Source of the DNA: Cryptomeria japonica
Lineage: Eukaryota; Streptophyta; Pinopsida; Cupressales; Cupressaceae
Assembly (NCBI RefSeq): GCF_030272615.1
Contig: NC_081409.1
Span: forward strand, 613,784,755-613,848,754
DNA length: 64,000 nucleotides
Direction: 5' to 3'
Both the position numbers and the translations under genes were made by a program. Shown here piece after piece: positions 46,339 to 58,113 of the stretch. The notes beneath the pieces are model-generated. The model had not been told where the DNA came from, searched no databases, and saw only the letters and a program-made list of their open reading frames with translations. How positions within the stretch are numbered: position 1 is the stretch's first letter; each line of letters opens with the position of its first letter.

Positions 46339-47284
46339 TGTTGGAAATTGACAATCAGTTGGTTGGTTTCACTATGTTGTCATTGATGGCAACATTGTAT
46401 ATTGTTTCAGCTTCATGTTTTGATTCAGTTGTGTACCGACAGGCACTTCACAAACACTACACCGGCACTGACAGGACAAAAGGATTTCTTTGGTTACTGG
46501 TAATGCAGGACAACATGGTTAGAATATGATTATCACTATTGAAGGCCAAAATCTCTTGGATTTGGCATCAACAATTATTTTTAATATTAATGTATTCATG
46601 TTATCTAGCCAACATGTAATTTGATATTGTATATATCTTTGTAAGACGACATAAGGCATGATAAGTTGTATAGAATATATAGGTCAGTTGGATTGGATCA
46701 TTTTGATATGAATAAGGTATTGTAATGATAATGGAGATGAGGATGTAATATGATGCAAAATATATCAGAAAGATTATGTATGTGAGGATATTTATGTAAG
46801 GGTTATTCTAGTAAAGAGTGTAGGGTTTTAGACCATAACTAATAGGGCTTAAATTGGAATCGTATTTTGGCATAGAAGATGCTATCTTAGTTGTTCAACA
46901 CTTCTCCAGATTGTAGTCTGGAATTATATGTAGTCAGTGAGGCTCCATTTGTGATTGAGTAATGTGCTCTAGGTTGTAAGCCTTCCTGCAAGTGGAGGCC
47001 CCTTATATTTTGTAATATCTCTTCATATGGCTAGTGGATTGATATTGTGGGTCACAAATCCCACCATGAATTTTCTTCTTTGAGGTTTTCCTCATATAAT
47101 TCTGTTTGTTATGATTCTCATTTATGTGATTGGCTTATTGATTGCTTTACTTCTTTCAATTCGGTATGTACCAGTATACCGGTTGGTGTATGAATGTTTT
47201 AAAAAGGCTAAAATTTATCATCCGGTATAACACTAATTCACCCCCCCCCCCCTGACCCCCTCTTAGTGTTATTGGATTCCAACA
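46339..47284 (+). repeat. 3' LTR of copy B
   Basis: 946 bp, TGTTGGAAATTGACAATCAG...TTCCAACA, followed by target duplication AAGCT. Contains an expanded C run near 47240. Confidence 0.92.
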
Positions 47285-47289
47285 AAGCT

Positions 47290-47579
47290 GTCATCTAGGG
47301 TGGGTAACATATGATATGTGTTAAAAAGTAAAATAAGCACAAAGGGTAACATATTGAAGCTAAGAGAACTAATAAAAATTGCATAAGCTTAAAAGTGCAA
47401 CATAAAGAAATATTGAAAAGTGCATTACCTTATTGAGCTTCTCTTTGTTTTGAGAATAGTTTTATATTCTCTACATAATAGGACCAACCACGTGAAGGTG
47501 AAAGGTCATTTGGCCCCTCCCCCCCCCCCCCACCACCCTCACATCACTCTCAATTCCCTATACCTGATCATATAACATT
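47290..47579. other. Right flank of copy B, unassigned
   Basis: This should continue the glutamate dehydrogenase fragment on its 5' side (minus strand), but I see no further exon. A run of 13 or more C residues lies near 47517-47532. Confidence 0.35.
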
Positions 47580-47712
47580 AATCATTCATTCATCCATTAA
47601 TAACATGCAAAATTCATTCATTCATCCATTAATAACATATAACACTCATTCATTCATCCATTAATAACATATAACACTCATTCATTCATCCATTAATAAC
47701 ATATAACATTCA
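47580..47712 (+). repeat. 32-bp tandem repeat, four units
   Basis: CATCCATTAATAACAT recurs at 47591, 47623, 47655 and 47687, exactly 32 bp apart, with almost identical units including ATTCATTCATCC. Confidence 0.92.
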
Positions 47713-48559
47713 TTGTTTCAGTTTTTACATATTATAAAAAATATGGTTGTCATAACATGATTACAATCACTTTTTTTTTGTTTCTTTTTTGTAGATAAAT
47801 ATTGAAGAAGTGGAGTATCATTTTATAAATCATCTATACCCCCTTTAGTTGTTCTGCCCTCTACTCATGATCTTAATGTATGCCTAGTCATGTACTCATG
47901 ACATGGAGGCTATTGCAATGGGGATCTGCTACAACAACAAATAAATGTTAAATTTATATGTTTTATTATTATTGTTGCAAGTATTTCATTAATTAAAAGA
48001 ACATTAGAGTGGTGCTCTTTACCTGATGGGACCACATCATGTTCCTGATCTTGTCTTATAGCCTCATGCTCAACATCTTGAACACCCTCTAAATCCTCTA
48101 GAGTTGAAACATGAAAGGTTACATTAATTAATACACCAATTGCAATTACATATGTTTAAAAGAACATTAGAGTGGTCCTCTTTACTTGATGGATCCACAT
48201 CATGTTCTTGATCTTGTCTAGCCTAATCATGCTCAACATGTTGATCATGCTCTACATGCTCTAAATTTGAAACACGGAAGGTTACATTAATTAATACACC
48301 AAATGCAATTAAAGATGTTTAATTATATTAATCCATAATGCGCTATGTATAGCACATGAATACATCTAGTACCAGGATGCACATGACCATGACCTTCATT
48401 TGTAGGTTGTGCTCCTCCCTCACTAGGTTGCATTCTAATGTCATGTGTCATATTATCATTTCTTGCCTATTTAAAACAAATGGGCACATAATTAATTTAT
48501 GCTGGAAATTAATATTGAATAGATTTCACAAGTATTCATTTTTAAATAAACTTCATTGA
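47713..48559. other. Unassigned AT-rich sequence with an internal duplication
   Basis: A block of about 110 bp at 47998-48112 (AAGAACATTAGAGTGG, then the CCACATCATGTTC section) is repeated at about 48160-48270. No coding feature recognised. Confidence 0.45.
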
Positions 48560-49290
48560 TTTTTGTTTACCTGTATGTCAGATGCAGTGGAAGCTTGTGT
48601 TTTCCCAGTCAAGAGTCTTAGGCATTCAACCACGACTACATAGCCTTGCTGGAAGGAAATCTTCAGGTCCTCTTATGTGGGCACTCTCTTGAATTCAAAG
48701 TGCTGCATTTTTGCATAAGATCATGAATTTTGCTTCTATGGTGTGATAAAACCAAAATTGTTTGTAATTTATTGTTTGGATGCAATATTTCATTTATTGA
48801 TACTTACAATTTGTGCAGTTAATTTTATATGACCACCAGAGCCAAGTTTGTGCTACTCGAGTTTTTCTACTCTTTCCTTTGTTGCCCTCGATGTGTTCGA
48901 TAGCCTATGAAAATTGTGAAATACGTTAGATTATGTTAAAAAAAGAGTAATCAACATATAATTACAATGTTGATAGTGTCACATACCTTCCTTGGCCTGT
49001 GGTGTCTTTGCTTTTTTCTTTTCAGCCTTCTCCTTTCCATGCGACACTAGGTCCTTTCACTCCCTCGCTGGAATCATAGGGGGATGCTCATAGTTTTTTT
49101 TCTTCTCTAAATGTGACATATATTGGTCCCTCACATACATTAGATAGGTACCTACTTTCTTAAGGACCTTGGTTTGGTTGAATGTGTTATTACCGAATAA
49201 AACAACTAAACGGTCAATGATATCATCTTTTAAATCTTCATTTTGGGCATTCCACCATGTACGTATGGTGGGTCCGAAGATCTCCAATGT
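48560..49290 (-). pseudogene. Probable CACTA (En/Spm) transposase-associated fragment
   Basis: Minus-strand exon-like segments: 49287-48995 reads VGTYLMYVRDQYMSHLEKK and PPMIPARE, stop, KDLVSHGKEKAEKK, ending at a GTATGT donor; 48905-48800 reads LSNTSRATKERVEKLE and KLGSGGHIKLTAQI, ending GTAAGT; 48700-48580 reads DLKISFQQGYVVVVECLRLL. The pattern (W/K-D-L-V, NTSRA, H-K-LGSGG) resembles the plant Ptta/En/Spm transposase-associated family (Pfam Transposase_24), which lies next to CACTA transposases. It is degenerate and the match is from pattern memory only. Confidence 0.45.
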
Positions 49291-49783
49291 AATATCATTT
49301 AGATGTTTATAGAAAACATCATTTATTGCAAAAAGATCATGGGATCATTAGTCTAAAAAGAGTGATCAATAAGTAAATTTCAATTGGATTATATATATTA
49401 ATAATTAAAACATTTTAAAGTACCTAGGACCTTCTCTATCTTTATGGGAATGAAATCCTTCATCACCACAAATGTGACCGGAAATGTTCACGTACTAGTA
49501 ATACAGGAAGATCCAAAAAATGCTACTAAAACATCACTAGTACTACTGGCCTCTGCATCCCTAGGAACATGTCCTAACACATGTTCTGGCATTTGTTTGT
49601 GGCCAGAGAGTGCAATATATGATGCCTACATGCTACATGTGTTGTCGACATTTCAATCAACAATATAGGAATGAATGATGGGGTTGGATGATGTGATGTA
49701 TACGCAATAAGATCAGGATGAACACTTGAACCAACCCTTACTCCCCAAGAAATGCCTATAGTACCCTGATCATGGCCAATAGA
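49291..49783. other. Unassigned flank left of copy E
   Basis: No recognised feature. The last bases before the LTR are GCCAATAGA; the matching target duplication would lie beyond the window. Confidence 0.35.
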
Positions 49784-50720
49784 TGTTGGCAATTGACACT
49801 CAATTGATTGGTTTCACTATGTTGTCATTGATGGCAACATAGTATCTTATTTTGTCTTCATTTTTTGGTTCAGTTATGTACCGACAGGCACTTCATAAAC
49901 ACTACATTGGCACTGACACTGATAGGACAAAAGGATTTGTTTGGTTACCGGCAATGTAGGTCGACATTGTTTAGAATATGGTCATCGATATTGGAGGCCG
50001 ACATCTCTTGGATTTGATATCGGCAATTGTTTTTAATATTTATTCATTCATGTTATCTAGCCGACATGTAATTTGATATTGTAATTATCTTTGTCAGCCA
50101 ACATAAGGCATGATAAGTTGTATAGGGTATATAGGTCAGTTTAATAGATAATTTTGTGATCATCATGTGAATATGTAACTGTAAGAAGATAATGAAGGAG
50201 ATGTGAAATATATCAGAGAGATTATGTATGTGAGGATATTTATGTAAGGGTTATTCCGGTAAAGGGTTTAGGGTTTCAGACCAGAACAAACAGAGCTTAA
50301 ACCAGAACTATATTTTGGCATAGAAGATGTTATCTTAGCAGTTCAACACATCTCCGAATTGTAGTCTAGATTTATTTGTAGTCAATGAGGCTCCATTTGT
50401 GATTGAACAGTGTGCTCTAGGTTGTAAGCCTTCCTACAAGTGCAAACCCCTTATATTTTGTAATATCTCTTCATATGGCAAGTAGATTGATATTGTGGGT
50501 CACAAATACCACCGTGGTTTTTCCTCTTTGAGGTTTTCCATGTATAATTCCATGTGTTATGATTCTCATTTATGTGATTGGATTATTGGTTGCTTTAGTT
50601 CTTTCAATTATGTATGTACCAGTATAATGGTTGGTGTATGCATGTTTTAATAAGGCTAAAATTGATCATTCTGGTATAACACTGATTCACCCCCCCTCTC
50701 AATGTTATTGGATTCCAACA
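49784..50720 (+). repeat. 5' LTR of copy E
   Basis: 937 bp, TGTTGGCAATTGACACTCAA...TTCCAACA. It is the uninterrupted version that confirms the empty site of the Tat insertion (TATAGGGTATATAGGTCAG at about 50121-50139). Confidence 0.92.
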
Positions 50721-50721
50721 A

Positions 50722-50735
50722 TTAGTATCAGAGCT
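50722..50735 (+). other. Mutated Met-tRNA primer site (copy E)
   Basis: TTAGTATCAGAGCT corresponds to TTGGTATCAGAGCC of copy B with G-to-A and C-to-T changes, which would weaken priming. Confidence 0.75.
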
Positions 50736-53284
50736 TTGTGCCTTAGAGGAAGTTTAACGGCTTGAGGAAGATCTTGAATCTCAAATCCATGGATATGGGT
50801 TTGGAGAAACAACTTGAGATGACACTTGAAGATTATGATGTTGAAAAGTTGAATAACTTAAAGCTACAAGATGAATTGAATTATGCTAAGGAATTCATTC
50901 TTGTCCTACAAGAGAGGTTATCATCTGGTCAAACTAGGAGGAAGGAACTTTTGTAAAGTCGGGATGATGAAGAGAAAGATGCACTTAAGGAACAATGTCA
51001 TAAATTGTGTCAAGAAAACATGGTTATGAAAAATGAAATGCAAGCTATAACTATGAGGATATCTAAGGAGATTGAGGACAGAAAGAAAAATGAAGAAAAT
51101 CTTGATGTATCCCTAAAGAACAAATTTGAAGAATGTGGTAGGTTGGTTCATGAGAATTATATGTTGAGAACTGATTTAGTACAATCCTAGAGTAATGAAC
51201 AAGATCTTTAGAGACAAGTGATAATTCTGAGAGAAGATTTAACTACTACAAGTGAGTATAAAGAAAAATTCAAGATTAGCTCAACACAGCTAGATGAGTC
51301 ATTGAAGAGAGAAAGGCAGATTGGAGATTCCAATGGACTTGGATTTGAGCAAAGATAAAGTTTCAATACTGCTAATGAAGATGAAAACTAGAAGGCACCG
51401 GTAAGGAAATTTAATGCTTATAAATTCAATGGTAGATGTTTTGTTTGCAATAGATTTGGTCACATGGCTAGACAATGTAGAAACAAAGCAAATTAGAACC
51501 CTGATTCTGCTCCCGGTAAATGTTCTAAATGCAATAAGTATGGTCATAAAACACAAGATTCCATAATGAATGTTAATGTAATGCCCCTACCCTAGTCAGC
51601 CTTGTAAAACCCGTTTGACCTTGGTTGACTTCCTATGTGGCATTCTTGAAATGTGGATTTACCATTATGTAATGTTGTAGATTAAACTATATGAATATTA
51701 TGCATACCTATTATTGTGCGAATTTCATTGATTCTTGTGTAAATGTAATTGTTTCCTAATTCTTGTTATAAATCTCGAGCTAACGCCTTCATAGAATATG
51801 TATATATATATGTATGCTTGCGTGACTCATGGTTGCAAGAGATTGCAGGTACTATACCACCTAGGTGTGAGGCTCATCTCCATTGGGATTCACAGGGTTG
51901 AGTATACCTCCTTCATCCTTAGGATTTGGATTAGGTGGTCATAAAACTCTCGTCTTGCCTTAGCCTTGATCAAGTGAGCGTCATGTGTGGTCCATAGGGT
52001 TCCTTTGTCATTTGGGTTGCATGTCATGTGAATGGTGGACTTTCTTGGTTTGCATGCCTTGCATGTGGGGAATGGAGTATTTTATCCTAAGTATTTAATT
52101 CAATTTAATGTGTGGATGTACGCATTAGTAATTGAGAAATTTAAAAAAGATAGTTCTCTTTTATATGATTAATCGCTAATTTAAGAGATCGCTTTATTTA
52201 TATTTGTAGCAAGCTTAAGTATTTAAATTGAATTAATGTGTTCATTTATGCATTAGTAGTTGAGGAATTAAAATAAATAGGTTTCCTTCATGAGTTTAGT
52301 CATTTATTAAAAAGATCACTTTATTATGTGTAGCAAGTTTAATTTAATAGTTAATTTTAAATAACGAATTTAATTAGTTTATGCATTTTTAAAAAGGAAG
52401 ATTTAAAGTCATTTGGAAATAGAAATAATTTAACCACTTTTGCATTTTGGAAAATGAAAGGGTAAATTTTATTATTTAAAGAAAATCATTTTTAATTTGT
52501 AAAGTTTGATATAGTGTAAAAGGTTGATTTTGGAAATTAATTTAATTTAAATACTTCACCCTTGTCAATAGTTCGAAATATAAATGTTGGCTTAATTAAT
52601 ATTGAGAAATTAAAATTAAGATCAAAATAAGAGAGAAGTATATTAATTAGAAAATCAAGTTAAATCAATTTAATAGTTGAAAAGAATTATCATTTCTTTT
52701 TATTTTAAAAGGGCTTAATTTTCGAAATTAGAAATTAGGTCAAAAGGGGTTTTCCATTTAACCTAAGTTGAAAATTATTTTTGGGGGTTTAATTTTTGGA
52801 AAAGAAAGCAAAAAAATGGGGGATGGAGAAATTTTTGGAAGGAGAATGGAGCTTTCTGGAAATGGCGGTTTGAGCTCGTCTTCGAAATCTTGCCTGGAAA
52901 TGCGATAAAGTTAGGATTCGAATGTACCTCTTGTTTCCTTTTAGAATTTTGGGTATATCTCTGAAATTTGTTCTTGAAGATTTCTTGCTCCAAAACCCCC
53001 ATGATTGTTGTTTAAACGTAGGATTCAGTTTTGAAAATATGGGTTGTTCTTGGATCAAAATCTTCTTAATGGATTTGGAGTTTTAAACTTGCTGAGAAAA
53101 TAACTTCCCAAATGATAGTTTATTTTAACATTCTGGAAAAATATGTGACTGTGATAAAAAAATAAAGAAATGGGGAATTTCTTTTTCTTGGTTTTTTCTA
53201 TACCTTCATTCTAAAAATTTATTTTTTGTTTATACTGTAAATCGAATAAAAAAAAAATAACTACAAAAAAAAAAAAAGGAAATT

Positions 53285-53560
53285 TATATTGGGGGTTTCG
53301 GGGGGGGGGAAGTCGAAGCTCAACCTGCCCCTCCCCACGGCGCCACCGCAGCTCCTCCCGGATTCCACACAATGGGGGGCTGGAGGGGACTGCGACTCCC
53401 ATGGAGGCCGCAGCAAACCCCAGCTCCACTACGTGGGGGCCGAAGGGCCTGCAACCCCACGACGGCCGCACTATCCCCAACTCCAATGTAGGTGGAGGCC
53501 GAGGGGCCTGCATCCTTCATGGAGGCCGCAAACTCTTCGATTAGGGCATGACCCACCCTA
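53285..53560. repeat. GC-rich island with about 59-bp tandem units
   Basis: In an otherwise very AT-rich element this stretch is strongly GC- and CpG-rich. GGCCGCA recurs at about 53406, 53464 and 53524 with surrounding GGGGGCCGAAGGGCCTGCA-type blocks, giving two and a half units of about 58-60 bp. Open frames here on both strands simply reflect the lack of A/T-rich stop codons. Confidence 0.7.
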
Positions 53561-54889
53561 GGGTTTCATCACCTAGGGTTTTGGGCCACCCTCCATTTGT
53601 TAGTTTTTTTTAATTTATTATTTTATATATATTTAAAATTTAAATATGGTGCCTTCTTTGTATGTTTTTTTTTAAAAAAAACAAAGGGGTTATAAAATAA
53701 TGAAATTATATTATAAGTAATATATTTATTATTATTAAAGTTGGGTTGAAATTTATATTTCTAGTAAGGAAATATTAAAAAAAAAACAAAGGGGTAAATA
53801 TATATTAAAATATATGCTAATATAGATAATATCTAATTAGCATATATTATTAATTATATATTAATCATTGGATTCAATAAAATAATAATTTCCATTGATT
53901 TAACAATTGATGAAGGTTGTATTTTATTTTATTATTCATTTATTTATTTAAGCTAGTGAATGTTGGGACTCATATATAGGTTCTAATGAATAAATCGAAT
54001 GGTGTAAATGTATTATTTTTAGAATGTATGCAAGGGAATCTTAAATTAGCTAGGAGATGATTTTCCCATTTCCTTATTTACTTTAATGTAGTTTTTTTTT
54101 TTATATAGTAAAGGGTAATGTTGGTGTTGTTAGAAAAGAGGCTAGAGTATTGTTGTAAAACCAACTTGTCATTGATGCATATCTAAGGATTAAATAACTT
54201 GTTAGATGCTTAAATCAATATGAGAAAAGACTGCATTTACCCGTTAATGCTTGTGCATGGTTTAATATTTTTGTTATCGCTATGTCTATAATATTAGCAC
54301 GCCCTTGATAGGTTGGTTGGGTCCCTGTCGTCTGGATTGTTTGTGCCTGGTCATTGTTGGTCAAGTCTGTATTTGCTTTTGATGTATTCAGTAGGATTCG
54401 CTTCAAAAGGGATCATTATGTAATTATCGACCAGGGTGGTTGTTGTATAGTGGGTGTGTTCACCTATATGGAATGATGTAAAAGACATGAAACTTATGTA
54501 ATCCTAACTATATTAAATGTCAGAGGGGTCTTGCAGTTGAGTAGACCCAGAGATGTAGCCCTCTAGGGGTGAACTCCGAGATCATATTTGTGTTATGCGA
54601 TGCTTTTGTCACTCTTACTTCATAGTTTAAGTTATCATGTATGGTTGCATTATGTAAGTGTATAATGGGAAGTTTTAATGAAGTTAATTTTTGAATGCAT
54701 GATTATAGTCATCTTGTTAAAAGTAGTAATTAGGGTCATAAAAGGATTGTAAATATGATTGTGGAAAGAAATTTGTTAATGTTAATGAAAAGAAGTAAGC
54801 ATGGAAAGAAACTCGCTAGGTTACACTTAATGGTTTAACTTGTCATAAAGCTTGAGATTTGAATGTAATGAATGGATAACAAATATTGG

Positions 54890-55720
54890 ATTAACTGTCA
54901 TAATACCTAAACTAGAATCTAATGGAAGCACCTCATTTGGGTATTTACCTTTTTATCTTAGTAAATGAACATAGTCATGTTAGCTATATTTCACTAAATT
55001 GGATGAATTCATTTAGTTATTTACATTTTATTCTAAACAAATAATCCTTACCAGATTAGTTTATAATTGGGTGAACTCAAATTGGTTACCCTCATTATAA
55101 CCTTAATAAATGATCTGCAACATAATTTGAACTAAAACGGGAGAACTCATTTAGTTGTTTAAATCTTACCCATAGCAAATGTATTTCTTCATATTACTAA
55201 CTAAAAAGAGTGAACTCATTGAGTTAGTTATATTTTAATCCAAATGGATGATCATCACTATGTACTTATATTTTTAATCTTGAAAGAATGAATATCATCT
55301 TGCTAACTATATTTTAATTAAAGGGATGAACTCATGTGACTATATTACATTTTCACCTTAATGAATTGATCTCCTTCTCTTAGTATTATTTCAACTTCAA
55401 TGGAAGAACTCTTTGACTATTTACATTTTATCCTTCATAAATGAACTATGACTTATTAGTTGGTTATGTTTAAAACCAAATGAAGGAACCTCATTTTATT
55501 ATTTACAAATTAATTCTTAATGAATGAATCTCATCTTATTAGCCATACTTTTAACTATAAAGGATGATCTCATTTGTGGTTGGTTACTTTTAAACCTAAA
55601 TGAAGGAACTTCGTTATATTAGTCACATTGCATCCAAAATGGATGGACTCGTCAAGTTAACCCTACTTAAAATGTAGTGGGTGAATTCTTAAGCTAATTA
55701 TGTTTTAAATTGCATTAAGT
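54890..55720. repeat. Degenerate tandem array, period about 70-80 bp
   Basis: Variants of GATGAACTCATTTAGTTATTTACATTTTA followed by a TTAATGAATGA-type half recur near 54999, 55066, 55138, 55208, 55321, 55401, 55481, 55561 and 55642. Units differ strongly but the alternation of GAACTCATT and AATGAATGATCT is regular, suggesting a 35-40-bp half unit. Confidence 0.65.
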
Positions 55721-56802
55721 AAATATCCTCTTGTTAGCCTCATCCCCAATCGTGATAGATGAAACGCTTCCTAGATTCTAAAATGTCAAATCATCGAACA
55801 TAACATATCCATGTCTTAAACATTAACTTGTAATTAAGATACCCAACTTATTGGATCAATTGTTGCAAGTTGAGTTAGGTGTGAGGTTACGTAATCATGT
55901 TGGGAAACTCCTTAGGTTCGTTTAGTCTTCCGTTGTGTTATCTAAGATTTAGATAACTCTAATGTTTCTTAATGTTGTGTCTTATTTTTAACACTCTTAA
56001 TTATTAATTTAAAAAAATATATTTGCACTCCATTTGAGTGTTTTTAACTTAAACCCTTCAGGGTTTCCTGGCGGGGCATTACAGTTAAATTCTATTCATG
56101 TAGAAAATTTGGACTTATGGCTAATCAATGCATGTCAAGCAATTCAAAGGAACAATGTTACATGCTATGCATGTAATGAGGTTGGACATACTGCTAAATT
56201 TTGTAGAAGCATAAATCAACCAGTTGGTAATGGAAGATCAAATGAGAAAGGGAAAGAGAAGGTTAGTGAAATCCGACAAGATCATACTCAGAAATGAGTT
56301 AGGAAGACTGAAGAACAATCATCAGATGGAAATGTACCGGTTACTTATTCGACAGAGGAGGTTGCTCCTACACTAGAAAGTAGCTCATCTAGTAACAGAG
56401 GCAGAAGCCTTAGGGGTAGGAAAAATTCATGAAGATGTTGCATATGCCCCAGGAAGTGGTTCTAGAAGATGTTCCAGACATTGGAGATTTTTATCTGGCA
56501 TGGATATGTTCTATTCGAGATCTGGTATCTTTCACCGATAGTCATTTATGTCAATGAAAGATTAGGATTTTAGCCAGAGGTTAAAAAGGTTGAATTCACT
56601 TCATTATTGATCACCTTGCATTTAGAGTGGTTTTAGAGTGATTAAGAGTGACTAAGAGAAATCAAAGGCATTTCAAAGCAATTAGATTTCTTCTTAAGCG
56701 ATTTCACCGGCGACTGGAAGAATTTGTTAAGAGTTTTGACTGAGAGCGATTAATAGGTATTTATCTTTAAACATGAAAGCGGGATCGTCATCTATTCCTA
56801 TC

Positions 56803-57266
56803 TGTGAGATTTTGCCAAGATCTAGAGGCAATGGAAAGCACAAATAAGAGAGAACAAAATCGATGATAGGAATAAACTATATTCTATCAAGATGAAAATA
56901 CTGATCAACTAGATCATCAAGTGTTACATACAATGAATATGAGCATGCTTATATAGGCAAGGCTATATGGATATGTGAGCACACAAACATGACATGTGGC
57001 TCAATAAGAAACAAGGGTAGGTAGGAAATAAGTGTGGGTAGGTAGGAGAAACAATATAATAGTCCACATGAGGTGGATCACCCACTGAATGTGGAGTGTA
57101 GCAACAAGATAAGTCCACAAAAGGTGGAAATTCTCCTACACACACTATCCCAATGTGGCACAAACACCCAAGTGTCTCATACCCAAACTACTATGAAATG
57201 CATGTACCTAAGTAAACTTAAGTAAGGTGCAATAATATCCAAGATGAATAATTATTTACACCAACA
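56803..57266 (-). repeat. 3' LTR of element G
   Basis: 464 bp; plus-strand reading TGTGAGATTTTGCC...TACACCAACA. Differs from the 5' copy by scattered substitutions and a 1-bp indel. Confidence 0.92.
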
Positions 57267-58113
57267 CCCCCCCTTAAGTGCAACTTAGGGGAATGCACTT
57301 AAGTCTACAATGCATATAAGCAATGTAAGATGAGTCCTAGCTATGAGGCCATTTTAGGTACCCATGTACAAATGCAAAAGCATGAAAACCAATGTAAGGA
57401 AATCTCTCACAAAGTGGGGAAAGAGAGATAAAACCCAATGGGGAAAAACCCTCCCCCAAAAGAGAGATGAAAACTAGATACAAAGAAATCTCATAGAAGT
57501 ATGTGAAGGACAAAACCCCATGTGAGGAAAAAGTCCCCCCCATATGAGAGAAGAAGAAGACAGACTAGGAAGCCCCCCCTCAATGTGGAATCTGCACCAA
57601 TGATAGAAGCTTGATGATGAATGAAGAAACTACTCCACGAACATCGAACAACATTCCTCCCCTTAGGAAGAAACAAAACCAAAGGTGTATCCATGAAGTC
57701 TCCCCAACCATGAAGGGAAGATGAAGCAAAAATACTCATGATGAAAGAAATCTCTGAAAACTACTCAAGTGTCCCCATGTCAATGCTAAAAGATACCCCC
57801 TTCAAAGGTGGTAAACTGTGCCATACTACTGAAAAAGGCACTCCAAGATCTAGTGGAGATGAATGTAGAACAATATCCAAAGACTCATATGTCTCCTCAA
57901 AAGATAAAGAGACCTCCTCCAAGTGTTGTACAAAAGTATCCACAATCATGTCAACCTCTAAAGATTGATCATGTAGAGAATGCACAAGAGGGTCAGAGTT
58001 ATCCCTCGCAACAATCAAAGAAGGATCATCTTCATCAAAGAGAAGATGAATTTCATGAATGGTGTCTCCCAAATATACAATGTATGAGTCCAAAAACAAA
58101 CCTCCAATGTCTA
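57267..58113 (-). other. Element G region replacing pol
   Basis: Minus-strand frames of 118 and 82 codons occur (for example 58117-57761, rich in Asp, Ser and Leu) but no RT, RNase H or integrase motif is visible. It either is rearranged pol remnant or filler DNA. Confidence 0.5.

Larger units (their letters stand above)
22838..47284 (+). mobile_element. Non-autonomous LTR element (copy B), interrupted by a Tat element
   Basis: The element is bounded by 5-bp direct repeats AAGCT at 22833-22837 and 47285-47289 and by TGTTGG...CCAACA LTRs. The 5' LTR is split (22838-23176 and 40981-41576) by the nested Tat element; the 3' LTR is 46339-47284. Without the nest, B is about 6.6 kb. Between Met-tRNA primer site and polypurine tract it carries ORF1 (zinc knuckles) and ORF2 (unknown); no protease, RT, RNase H or integrase is present. 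The priming site, LTR ends and 5-bp TSD are those of Ty1/copia-type elements, and mobilisation in trans by an autonomous relative is inferred. Confidence 0.9.
51577..56083. mobile_element. Solo-LTR-like insertion, 4.5 kb (element F)
   Basis: Bounded by GTTAA duplications (51572-51576 and 56084-56088) and starting TGTAATGCCCC with the mirror end GGGGCATTACA, i.e. TG...CA ends with 11-bp inverted termini. There is no coding capacity, no internal second copy of the ends and no primer site, so a solo LTR left by recombination of an element with very long LTRs is the simplest reading. Alternatives are a large non-autonomous element with very short LTRs that I failed to detect. It contains a CpG-rich tandem block and a long degenerate tandem array. 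Confidence 0.8.
50789..56432 (+). pseudogene. ORF1 of copy E, split by insertion F
   Basis: MDMGLEKQLEMTLEDYD starts at 50789; a coiled coil follows to about 51310. The first knuckle, CFVCNRFGHMARQC (about 51438-51479), is intact here, as is CSKCNKYGH (about 51523), after which the 4.5-kb insertion interrupts. It resumes at 56084 with the third knuckle (first Cys changed to Phe) and the fourth, CYACNEVGHTAKFC (about 56162-56203), and ends at TGA 56430-56432. Stops at several positions, including TAA near 50955 and TAG near 51189, show decay. Confidence 0.75.

Noticed and set aside
53211-53561. Overlapping open frames of 78-100 codons on both strands
   Set aside because: They lie in the GC-rich tandem block of the solo-LTR-like element, where stop codons are rare by composition; Pro/Gly/Arg-rich low-complexity products.
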